Assembly (NCBI GenBank): GCA_016650295.1
Contig: JAENWA010000012.1
Coordinates: forward strand, 1-42,776
From: Desulfuromonadales bacterium
GTDB lineage: Bacteria; Desulfobacterota; Desulfuromonadia; Geobacterales; Pseudopelobacteraceae
Direction of reading: 5' to 3'
DNA: 42,776 nucleotides
Shown here: piece after piece, positions 1 through 7,178 of the stretch
How positions within the stretch are numbered: the stretch's first letter is position 1
How the letters are laid out: each line of letters opens with the position of its first letter
Position numbers and translations under genes: made by a program
Notes under the pieces: generated by a model
Databases searched by the model: none
Told to the model about the DNA's origin: nothing
Seen by the model: only the letters and a program-made list of their open reading frames with translations

Positions 1-221
1 ACTTCCATACCATTTACCTCCTGTTAGTAGAATATATATATTCAATTAACAGATGACAAATAGAACTACAAGACTGTTATAATTAGCTGATAATAGATAA
101 ACTTATTGATTTTGTTGTATCTAAACTAACATATAACGTTCGTTGCATCTTCTGCAAGCGATTTCGGATAAGAAAGGCCTATAAATACAAAGGCGGCGGT
201 CAATCCGTTTTTGCTAGAGAT

Positions 222-914
222 TTGGATGCCGTATGCAATGATGTACTTTGGGCGCCAACACCCACTGCGCTTAATGATCCCTGTGAGGGTTTTGCCTCCT
301 CTGATTTTGTGTACAACTCGGTTAAGGTTCTCCTGAGGGAAGAGGCTCAACGCGAGGCTATGTTGGGTGGACTTGACCGAATTATTCAAGGAAGCAAGAC
401 AATAGGTGTCTATTCACTAAGCGAGACTCCTCTGGATGAGTTACTCTGGGCGCACTACGGAGATTCTCATACCGGCTTCTGTATTGAGTATAATTTAGAG
501 CCACTCGCACTCGGGGCAAGTTATGCCGATAAATGGATGGAGAAGTTCTGGAGAACAAATACTCTGAATTGTTTTCGAATTCAATATCAGGACTTTGTGC
601 CTGAGATTCATCTTGGGTCAGTAGGCTCAGTTAACGACGATTGCGATGTCTTTCAAACTCTATTGGGGTACAAATCAACGCGATGGAATTATGAAAGGGA
701 AGTACGAATAATCACGCCGTGCGCTGGAGCACATCATTACAATCGCGAGGTCGTTACGGGCATATATTTTGGTTTGCGCATGCCCGAAGACCGCAAAACC
801 GTGCTAATGCAAAGACTCCATGGACGCCCTATTTCATATTATCAAATTGAACAGTCTTCAGGATCATATGGCTTCTCAGCGAGGAAGCTATTCACTACCG
901 AGTCGCCAAACTAG
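222..914 (+). CDS. DUF2971 family protein, 5' end unclear
   Basis: The product (230 aa from a TTG at 222) has the DUF2971 layout: a FNDP-like segment (ALNDPCEGF), a central LLWAHYGDSHTGFCIEY block and a late KSTRWNYEREVRII block. The function of this family is unknown; members are common in defence and accessory regions. The frame stays open upstream to a TAG at 84-86, and the codons at about 174-221 read KAYKYKGGG..., which resembles the usual DUF2971 N-terminus (YKY motif). The TTG start would therefore cut off conserved residues, yet no ATG, GTG or TTG lies in the open stretch 87-221. The gene may use a rare start or have lost its 5' end. Family call is fairly firm, the start is not. Confidence 0.6.
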   Translation: MDAVCNDVLWAPTPTALNDPCEGFASSDFVYNSVKVLLREEAQREAMLGGLDRIIQGSKTIGVYSLSETPLDELLWAHYGDSHTGFCIEYNLEPLALGASYADKWMEKFWRTNTLNCFRIQYQDFVPEIHLGSVGSVNDDCDVFQTLLGYKSTRWNYEREVRIITPCAGAHHYNREVVTGIYFGLRMPEDRKTVLMQRLHGRPISYYQIEQSSGSYGFSARKLFTTESPN

Positions 915-989
915 TACCATGTAGCGTTTGCGTATTCGTTAAACATGAGGCAAGAGTTGTGAGCAGCCATTGAAGGGAGAAGTAGAAGG

Positions 990-1013
990 GTCAACTCTCC
1001 ATTTTCCATTTTA
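990..1013. repeat. Short heptamer-period repeat
   Basis: Three units of 7 bp (caactct, ccatttt, ccatttt) sit between the DUF2971 gene and the split secreted-protein gene. This is the smallest member of the 7-bp-period arrays found all over the window. Confidence 0.4.
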
Positions 1014-1047
1014 TGCGGAAACGGAGTGAAGGATTTTCTCAACTCAC

Positions 1048-1080
1048 GGCTGGACCGGCCCTAAAACCGGCCGGTCAGCC
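1048..1080. terminator. GC-rich hairpin
   Basis: An inverted repeat with arms GGCTG(g)ACCGG and CCGGTCAGCC and an inner cc/gg pair folds around a TAAAA-containing loop. It lies just before the ribosome binding site of the gene at 1108. No T-run follows on the plus strand, so it may be a dispersed repeat or leader structure instead of a terminator. It shares the CCGGCCGG core with the hairpin at 17329-17359. Confidence 0.35.
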
Positions 1081-1107
1081 TTGCGTTGAACGAGAGGAAA
1101 CAGAATA

Positions 1108-1403
1108 ATGATAATGAAGGCGGCTCTGGCTACAATTCTGCTCACCGCGACATACGCGTATTCTGCTGATATTTCTCCTCCTCCTCGATTTCCTCTCGAA
1201 GTTGCCCCGAAGGCAACGATGAAAGCTGCTCCAGTCTCATTAATTAAGATCGGACGTATTAGCGTCATCTTCGACAAGACAACGCTCGGCGAGGCAATAA
1301 AGGAAATAGGAGCAGGAAAAATTCAACATCAAGGGGATGCAGGAGAAAGTGAATACTGGATCTGCTACGCCCGACGTTCTGGTGAGGGTTGGGGGTCCCA
1401 TTG
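1108..1403 (+). pseudogene. Secreted small protein, 5' fragment (split by transposon)
   Basis: ATG at 1108 follows a good AGAGGA site at 1093-1098. The product begins with a signal peptide (MIMKAALATILLTATYAYSA, predicted cleavage near SADI) and continues as a small exported protein with a motif TTLGEAIKEIG...GESEYWICY. I do not recognise the family. The gene runs into the left end of the Y1 transposase element at 1404; past that point the reading frame (to a stop at 1438-1440) is element sequence. An in-frame continuation with host character resumes right after the element (2418 onward), so this is the front half of an interrupted gene. Confidence 0.6.
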
Positions 1404-2417
1404 GGGTCAGGCTTCCAAGTTGACAAGTTGGTCGATCTGATGTAACTTTTCAACATGGCAAGAAAACCACGCATACACCTACCCGGCGGACTCTACCACG
1501 TCATATTTCGCGGTAATGGTGGACAGCCCGTATTTCTTGGCGACGATGACCGATTCCGTTTCTATCTCTTGCTTCAGGAAGGAACTGTCCGCTTCGGTTA
1601 CCGTGTTCACGCCTTTTGCCTCATGACCAACCATATCCATCTAGCCTTGCAGTGCGGCGATCTTCCCTTGCAGCGAGGTATGCAAAATCTCTCGTTTCGT
1701 TACACCCGTTGGATCAACTGGCGGACTAAAAGTACCGGGCATCTGTTTCAAGGGCGTTACAAGGCGGTTCTTGTGGATAGTGACGGCTATCTTCTGGAGT
1801 TGGTACGCTATATACACCTAAATCCCGCCCGTGCTGGCATGGTAAAAGCTCCGGGTGATTATCCATGGAGTAGTCATCATGCATATCTGGGTAAGGAAAC
1901 ACTACCCTGGCTGACTACCGAATGGGCACTTGGTCAGTTCGGGAAAACGGCGGCAACGGTCCGGACAAGTTACGAAAAATTCGTGCTGGACGGCCTCGGA
2001 GAAGGACATCGACCGGAGTTTCACGGTAAAGGAGAAACGGACTCGCGACTTCTGGGAAACGACAGTTTCCTGGAAAAATGCCTTGTCGGTTCCGATATGC
2101 TGCCGCTTCAACTGAACGCTCAAGAAATTGTTGCCAAGGTGTGCTGGGCGTATTCTATTGATGAGGCCGTGATAAAAACAGCGTCGCAGAACAGAAAGAG
2201 TGCCGAAGCACGGGCAGTTGCGGGTTGGCTCGCTAAGGAACTGGGTTGTGGAACTCTTTCTGAAGTTGGTATGCTTGTCAACAGGGATGTGGGAAGTATG
2301 AGCTCTGCCGTTCGCCGCCTATCGGATCGCATGGTTAATGACCCGCAATTGGCCGTTCAAATCCAGAAACTAAAAGCGGTATTTGAAAACAAACTTAGCA
2401 ACTTGGAAGCCTGACCC
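1404..2417 (+). mobile_element. Y1 (HUH) transposase element with 19-bp inverted ends
   Basis: A perfect 19-bp inverted repeat, GGGTCAGGCTTCCAAGTTG at 1404-1422 and its complement at 2399-2417, brackets one transposase gene (about 1,014 bp in all). The stop codon of the transposase lies inside the right repeat. Y1 enzymes do not need classical terminal inverted repeats, so these ends are best read as REP-like hairpin recognition sites, each oriented inward. I see no target duplication. The element interrupts a small secreted-protein gene whose fragments lie on both sides. Confidence 0.7.
1455..2414 (+). CDS. REP-associated Y1 transposase with DnaA-like C-terminal domain
   Basis: This 319-residue protein carries the IS200-like/REP transposase fold. 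It has an N-terminal ARKPRIHLPGGLYHVIFRGN strand pair, the metal-binding HUH motif as H60-I-H62 in MTNHIHLALQ, and a probable nucleophile Tyr112 in DSDGYLLEL followed by RYIHLNPARAG. Residues about 215-300 resemble the DnaA C-terminal double-strand-binding helix-turn-helix (SAEARAVAGWLAKEL ... LSEVGMLVNRDVGSMSSAV). Known enzymes of this class cut and join single-stranded DNA at palindromic REP sites; the extra domain probably helps target recognition (inference). All motifs look intact, so it may be active. Start: ATG at 1455. Confidence 0.85.
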   Translation: MARKPRIHLPGGLYHVIFRGNGGQPVFLGDDDRFRFYLLLQEGTVRFGYRVHAFCLMTNHIHLALQCGDLPLQRGMQNLSFRYTRWINWRTKSTGHLFQGRYKAVLVDSDGYLLELVRYIHLNPARAGMVKAPGDYPWSSHHAYLGKETLPWLTTEWALGQFGKTAATVRTSYEKFVLDGLGEGHRPEFHGKGETDSRLLGNDSFLEKCLVGSDMLPLQLNAQEIVAKVCWAYSIDEAVIKTASQNRKSAEARAVAGWLAKELGCGTLSEVGMLVNRDVGSMSSAVRRLSDRMVNDPQLAVQIQKLKAVFENKLSNLEA

Positions 2418-2708
2418 TACCGGATTTTCCTCGTTCTCAGGTATCAAGCAGAAAAAACGAAAGAGAAATTAGCTGGACTGAGCGAAAAAGAACTGCAGAA
2501 AAGAAAGAAATCGTTGCAAGAGATGGCAGTGAAAAAATACTGGGCTACGGCATGTATGGTCTCGCCTAATGTTGAAACAGCTGTGATTGCCGGTCGTGGG
2601 ACCAAGATTTCCCAAGGTAAGGCAGGTGATTCTCATGGAACAATATTGTTCAGTAAAGAAGATCAGTCGTGGAAGGTGAAGGGTACGGTTTGGAATCACT
2701 CAATGTAA
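2418..2708 (+). pseudogene. Secreted small protein, 3' fragment (split by transposon)
   Basis: Immediately after the element the plus-strand frame is open from 2415 and reads a lysine-rich helix (AEKTKEKLAGLSEKELQKRK) followed by a compact domain ending GTILFSKEDQSWKVKGTVWNHSM at 2708. There is no convincing start codon or ribosome site at its beginning. Together with the signal-peptide-bearing fragment ending at 1403 it probably formed one secreted protein of roughly 195-200 aa. Joining the halves requires that the element replaced or duplicated a few bases, so the exact junction is uncertain. Confidence 0.5.
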
Positions 2709-2791
2709 TCGTGGTTTCTGAGTCAACCTTTAAAGGCAAAACCTTTGACGCCCTTCGTATATCCCGAAAGGGAGATTACTTTGGAGTGCTT

Positions 2792-2866
2792 GAGCCGTAT
2801 GACGGGAAACCGTCACGTACGGTTCTGAGGGGGGAAAGGAGCCGAAAGGCTCCTGACCTACCCGTT
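2792..2866 (+). ncRNA. Group II intron 3' remnant (domains V and VI)
   Basis: Bases 2792-2825 form the canonical 34-nt domain V: GAGCCGTATGACGG, a GAAA tetraloop, and CCGTCACGTACGGTTC, with the AGC-type catalytic triad region in the lower stem (GAGCCG/CGGTTC). It is followed by a short linker and a domain VI-like hairpin (AGGAGCC GAAA GGCTCCT) with the CTGACCTACCC stretch holding the likely branch-point A. The 3' end is near 2866. No reverse transcriptase/maturase frame or 5' intron domains lie upstream, only the split secreted gene, so this is a truncated, immobile leftover. Confidence 0.8.
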
Positions 2867-2956
2867 GGACGAAAATCGGCACAGCATTCTGTGAGCAGGA
2901 ATACGCCAAGGCCTGACAAAAGCTAAAGACCCTTAAATTTTTTGGAGCAAATTAGC

Positions 2957-5428
2957 ATGGCACTCTCTGACACATCTAATCGCAGCCCAAAAAAATCCAG
3001 CCATACCGTCTGGCCTCTCTATCTCTTCCTTGCCATCTTTTTCATTGTCGGCAGCAGCTGTCTGCTCTATGCCCCGGTCAAGGCAGTGAAGACACTTCTC
3101 TTCATCCGGAATGCAGCCGTAACCACCGGAACCGTGGAAGATTTTGTGGCAAAGCGTGGCTCGAAATCGACTACCTACGCTCCCTCTGTCACCTTTAACA
3201 CCCCGGATGGGAGGCTGATCAGGTTCATCTCCCAGATCAGCGGAAGTCAATCGGCATACAACGTCGGGCAGCGGCTAGAGGTCTACTACGACCCGGCAAA
3301 CGAGGGGAACGCCGAGATCAAGAGCTTCATCCCTCTCTGGATGCCGGTCATCATCCTCTCGGCCCTCGGACTTGCTTTCAGCGGGATTGGCGGGGGGATG
3401 ATCTACGCCATTCGCCGTTCTGTAAAGGATGCGGAACAGAAGGAGGCGCTGCTACAGAAGGGGGTGCTGGAGTGGGAGGCAGAATCGGACTGGCAGTCGG
3501 CAACTATTAGGTCTGCCACTGGCAGGGAAGCAACATTTTTCTGGCTGTTTGCCACTGTCTGGAATGCCATCGCTCAGCCTACGGGATTCATCTGTCTCAA
3601 CGCAGTAATTTACGAAGGTAAAGGTCTGGCGGCAATCGGACTGATGTTCCCCCTGGTTGGTTTCTGGCTCCTCTGGGAAGCCGTCAGAAGGACACTCCAG
3701 ATACGAATTTTCGGTGATATTCAGCTCCGGATGGACCCGTTCCCCGCCTCAATCGGCGGAGAAGCCGGCGGCATGATCGAACTTCCAATCCGCTTCAGCA
3801 GCGGCAATGTCTTCGCGGTCTCTCTCAGCTGCGAGCAGGTTATCAAGCACCATGATGGCAGCCGCAAAGAACTGATCTGGCAGGAGGCCGGCTGTGCTGC
3901 GTCAACGCTTGGACCTGCCGGCACACGGATCGCCTTCCGGGTTGCTGTTCCAGCCACCGAACCGCCAAGCAGCGATTCCCATCAGTGGACGGTACGTATC
4001 ACCGCCGAACTTCCCGGCCTGGACCTGTATCGAAGCTTCGTCATTCCGGTGATTCGCGAGGAATCGCCCCGGTCATCCCGCCTGACCATACCGCTGGCCC
4101 CTGACCTGATGCCCTGCGAAGAGCTCCCTGTTGGAACAGTACAGGTCAAACGTCATGGGGAAAGGCTCCTGCTCCGCTACCCCTGCCGCCGGAATCTGAT
4201 GACCGGATTGTTGTTCGCATTTTTCAGCGGCTGGTTTCTTGGGGGAGTATCAATCTTCGTGTTCAATTCGCCCGGAACGGGATTTGCGATCCTGCCCATT
4301 TTCGGCATGATCGGCGCAAGTTTGCTGCTTTATGCCGTATGGCTCTTGAGCAACTCGCTGCAGGTGACAGCCGGAGCAGGCGAACTATCCGTAGTGCGTC
4401 GATTATTCGGCATCCCTATCTATAGTTCCCGCGTAGAGACTGCTCTGGTCAGGAGAGTTGAAGTCGTGAAGTTTGGGGCACGCGGCACAGGAACGTCCTT
4501 GAAACTGATCTACCGGATCACGGCCGATTGCGGCAATGGCACAACCCTCACGCTGGGAGATGGAGTGGAAGGGAGAACCGTTGCCGAGGAGATTGCCCGA
4601 CAGCTGCGACAGGCATGCGGGTTAATAGTCCCGGCAGCTGCACCGTTGGAGAGAAAGCAACAACTGCAGCCACAACCCTTCGCCGTCACCACTGAAAGGA
4701 CTCTCAATAGCGCTGCGACAATGACCTGTCCGAAGTGCGGCGTGACACAGCCGATCACCGATACATGCACCGCCTGCCAGGTGATCATCGCCAAGTACGT
4801 TAAACGACAGTCATTGATGAAAGGCTCGCCCCTCTCCCCGGCAACAGAGGAAAGGCAAACCAGCTTCAAGCTCAGGCTTGTTATTGCGGTAATCAGCAGC
4901 ATTGTCTGTATTGGGGGGGGATGGCAGTGGTGGATATTTTCGACCCCGCATGCGGATCGCAAGATAGAGAGTAATTCTTACCGGAGTGAAAAGTTCAAGT
5001 TTGCCGTCTCTGTCCCTGCCGATTGGAAGAGATATTCCGTCAAAGAAGCGATCTCATGCGCAACGATACGGAAGGAGTATGCAGACCAGTACCTGTTTCT
5101 GGCGAGTCCGTCAAAACCTGATGAATCAATGCTGGTTGTCAACATCTCAGGCGTCAGCCTTGACAACTTCAAGTCTTTTGGATGGGATGGATATGTTGCA
5201 CAGGTCGCCGGCCGAAATACGGTAAAGTTCTTGGACATCAAAGAAATTAACGGCCTAAAAGTGCATCGGATCGGGTACGAAATTGCCGGATCCTACCGGG
5301 AAGACGCACTGTTTGAAGCAGGTAATAAACTGATTGAAATATATTTTTACGTGCCGCTCGGTAACAATACTGCAGACCGTGTCACCGAAACGCGCGCCAT
5401 CCTGGAAGACAACCTCCGTAAGTTGTAA
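2957..5428 (+). CDS. DUF3592 membrane protein with zinc ribbon and C-terminal export-side domain
   Basis: I chose ATG 2957, with GGAG at 2944-2947, over the TTG at 2942. The 823-residue product starts with a membrane segment (about 19-38) and a DUF3592-type beta domain (GTVEDF ... YAPSVTFNTPDGR ... VEVYYDP-like LEVYYDPANEG), then a second membrane segment (about 113-137). The middle has further membrane pairs (near 195-240 and 415-460) and a beta-rich domain. A short zinc ribbon, CPKC...CTAC, sits near residue 593, followed by a last membrane segment (about 635-657). The tail (from about residue 670: FKFAVSVPADWKRYSV) looks like a PsbP/DcrB-type domain. Cellular role unknown; probably envelope. 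Confidence 0.7.
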   Translation: MALSDTSNRSPKKSSHTVWPLYLFLAIFFIVGSSCLLYAPVKAVKTLLFIRNAAVTTGTVEDFVAKRGSKSTTYAPSVTFNTPDGRLIRFISQISGSQSAYNVGQRLEVYYDPANEGNAEIKSFIPLWMPVIILSALGLAFSGIGGGMIYAIRRSVKDAEQKEALLQKGVLEWEAESDWQSATIRSATGREATFFWLFATVWNAIAQPTGFICLNAVIYEGKGLAAIGLMFPLVGFWLLWEAVRRTLQIRIFGDIQLRMDPFPASIGGEAGGMIELPIRFSSGNVFAVSLSCEQVIKHHDGSRKELIWQEAGCAASTLGPAGTRIAFRVAVPATEPPSSDSHQWTVRITAELPGLDLYRSFVIPVIREESPRSSRLTIPLAPDLMPCEELPVGTVQVKRHGERLLLRYPCRRNLMTGLLFAFFSGWFLGGVSIFVFNSPGTGFAILPIFGMIGASLLLYAVWLLSNSLQVTAGAGELSVVRRLFGIPIYSSRVETALVRRVEVVKFGARGTGTSLKLIYRITADCGNGTTLTLGDGVEGRTVAEEIARQLRQACGLIVPAAAPLERKQQLQPQPFAVTTERTLNSAATMTCPKCGVTQPITDTCTACQVIIAKYVKRQSLMKGSPLSPATEERQTSFKLRLVIAVISSIVCIGGGWQWWIFSTPHADRKIESNSYRSEKFKFAVSVPADWKRYSVKEAISCATIRKEYADQYLFLASPSKPDESMLVVNISGVSLDNFKSFGWDGYVAQVAGRNTVKFLDIKEINGLKVHRIGYEIAGSYREDALFEAGNKLIEIYFYVPLGNNTADRVTETRAILEDNLRKL

Positions 5429-5499
5429 GTTGCGAGGTCTAAGGACGCTGCTTGTTATTTTGTTAATGAAGTATTCTGAAGAAGAATGACGATTCCAAC

Positions 5500-5516
5500 A
5501 AGGCTTACGAAGCCTT
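5500..5516. terminator. Hairpin between convergent genes
   Basis: AAGGCTT and AAGCCTT pair around a 3-base loop in the 119-bp gap between two convergent genes. Neither side has a good T-run, so termination is only a guess from position. Confidence 0.3.
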
Positions 5517-5547
5517 CGGGTAACCTCTGTCACCAGAACGATCCCGA

Positions 5548-6285
5548 TTACATCTCTTTTGTCACCGATGTCGCCTGAACGGAGTAAGCGTTCTTCTCCC
5601 CCTTGCCGTCCTGACGGTACATCACCACCGTCGAACCATCCCAGGTGATCCAGCGCCGGGCCTTTTTGTTCTGGTCCGAATAATCGACAATCCGGCAGGG
5701 GTATTCCTTCCCGGCAACCGTATAGTGTGCATTGCGGACCAGCCGGTAATTCCGCTTGACCACGGCCATTTTTTCCACATCCAGAATATTCAGTGTGACC
5801 GGAGTGTTGTCTGAAAAATCCAGTCGCGCTTCGGGGCATTCCATAGTGGTGTAGTCATAGCTGTTTCGCGGAATGACAATAGAGCGCGTTGTCCCCTGCT
5901 CACGCACTTCAAACCGGAAAGATGAGTTCTCAAGCCGCCCCTCAATATCGATTGTGACCCCATTTTCCCTCCCCTTGCGGGAATAGCTGACCAGGTCATG
6001 CTTCCGGAGAGTTCCCTTCTCAGTGGTATCCTGATGGTATCCCATCCACAAAAAAGAGGCCTTGACCGCAGTTCTGGTTTCGAAATTAAGGCTGGCCACA
6101 CCACTTTCTTCACCCATGCGCTGGGTGGTAGTGACATCGCCAATCGCGAGACCCATTGAGGACACGCTATAGTGCGCTGTCGTTTTTGTGTAAGTGCCGG
6201 CCGAGGATATACTTGCGGGTAGCGGAAATAGTGCCGCGACAACAGTAATACCAATGCAGCGATGAAACAGACATCCCAGAGTCAC
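5548..6285 (-). CDS. Secreted DUF6134/DUF3108-like protein
   Basis: The 245-residue product has a signal peptide (hydrophobic GITVVAALFPLPASISSAG, cleavage near residue 29) and an all-beta body with charged strands (GVASLNFETRTAVKASFLW ... RGRENGVTIDIEGRL ... YPCRIVDYSDQNKKARRW). This resembles periplasmic DUF6134/DUF3108-type proteins of unknown function, but the match is by general pattern only. The start is a GTG that overlaps the stop of the psiE-like gene by four bases (GTGA at 6282-6285), preceded by GGGAGGAG, so the two genes are translationally coupled. Confidence 0.55.
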   Translation of the reverse strand: MTLGCLFHRCIGITVVAALFPLPASISSAGTYTKTTAHYSVSSMGLAIGDVTTTQRMGEESGVASLNFETRTAVKASFLWMGYHQDTTEKGTLRKHDLVSYSRKGRENGVTIDIEGRLENSSFRFEVREQGTTRSIVIPRNSYDYTTMECPEARLDFSDNTPVTLNILDVEKMAVVKRNYRLVRNAHYTVAGKEYPCRIVDYSDQNKKARRWITWDGSTVVMYRQDGKGEKNAYSVQATSVTKEM

Positions 6286-6719
6286 AACTCCTCCCGGAAG
6301 CGTCGTGGAGAGAATCTGACGGCAATGATCCTGATACAGGCCAGGGAAAGAACCAGTAAAATAATCATGCCGACCTCCTGAAACTCCATCTCCTTGTACC
6401 AGAAGGCCATTACCTCTGTCAGTATCGTCACGATGACAGTATCGATGATATAGGTGACCTTGACCCGGCCTTCCGTGAAATAGGCCAGTGCCGTACGCAG
6501 CACCTCCACGATGGCCAGCACCGTCAGCATATCCACCAGAATGGTTTTAAAGGCATCGTGAAAACTCAGCTGGAAAACGAGTCTCAAGTCATAAAAGGTG
6601 CAGCCGATACCTGCCATGATTGCAGCCAGGATAGCAATGATCAATAGCGACAGGGCGACACGGGCAGACATCTCGAAAAAGCGGGTTATATTCAGGTCGA
6701 TAACATCTTCTTTCCACAT
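6282..6719 (-). CDS. psiE: PsiE-family membrane protein
   Basis: The 145-residue protein has four hydrophobic segments (about 20-43, 52-72, 83-107, 114-133) and the PsiE family signature around FHDAFKTILVDMLTVLAIVEVLRT and a basic tail. In E. coli PsiE is a phosphate-starvation-inducible inner-membrane protein of unknown biochemical role. ATG at 6719 follows AAGGAG, and the gene is the first of a two-gene unit with the secreted protein at 5548-6285. No Pho box was recognised upstream. Confidence 0.75.
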   Translation of the reverse strand: MWKEDVIDLNITRFFEMSARVALSLLIIAILAAIMAGIGCTFYDLRLVFQLSFHDAFKTILVDMLTVLAIVEVLRTALAYFTEGRVKVTYIIDTVIVTILTEVMAFWYKEMEFQEVGMIILLVLSLACIRIIAVRFSPRRFREEL

Positions 6720-6803
6720 GGTACATTTTCTCCTTATTCCAATAACACGTATATTCTGTTTGTTCAGGCTATGATTTCCTGACTCCGGTCTAACTTGAGA
6801 GGG

Positions 6804-6968
6804 TTAAGATTCAGTGTTCTGTTCAAGCACAGAAAACTCGCGACGACGCAACTTTGAAGCAAAACGCTTGATAGAGATACCCCGCATGAAACCCGCCGCC
6901 GCTGTAACAGCGGACACCATCGGACGCATCTCCTGCACAACCCGCAGCCTTGCCGCTTTATCGCTCAT
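6804..6968 (-). CDS. Small basic protein, unknown
   Basis: A strong AGGAGGGAAC site precedes ATG at 6968, which gives a 54-residue product; a longer frame to 7043 lacks a ribosome site. The protein is mixed helical and basic (RLRVVQEMRPMVSAVTAAAGFMRG ... RFASKLRRREF). I do not recognise it. It lies upstream of psiE on the same strand with an 84-bp gap. The good ribosome site is the main argument that it is real. Confidence 0.45.
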   Translation of the reverse strand: MSDKAARLRVVQEMRPMVSAVTAAAGFMRGISIKRFASKLRRREFSVLEQNTES

Positions 6969-7178
6969 GTTCCCTCCTGTTATTGTTTGAGGAGAGCATA
7001 GCATTGTCAGGTTACAGACATAGTGCAGCTTGGTTAAATTCATGAAAATTCAGGGCGGGTCAGGTCCTCCCGGACCAGGTAGGTTTTGTTTGATATTTCC
7101 CCCTTGCAAAACGGGCTGTTTCAGTTAGAATTACTGCAATTTATACATTCACAAACAGTTAATATTGCGGAATCTAAC

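Noticed and set aside
1404-2417. Classical DDE insertion sequence with terminal inverted repeats
   Set aside because: The encoded enzyme is a Y1 HUH transposase and no target duplication is seen; the inverted ends are better read as REP-like sites.
2669-2926. 85-codon plus-strand frame across the intron tail
   Set aside because: Its middle is the group II domain V RNA; translation is incidental.
7086-7178. Upstream extension of the barrel-like gene
   Set aside because: It precedes the signal peptide by too far and has no ribosome site; AT-rich, promoter-like sequence.
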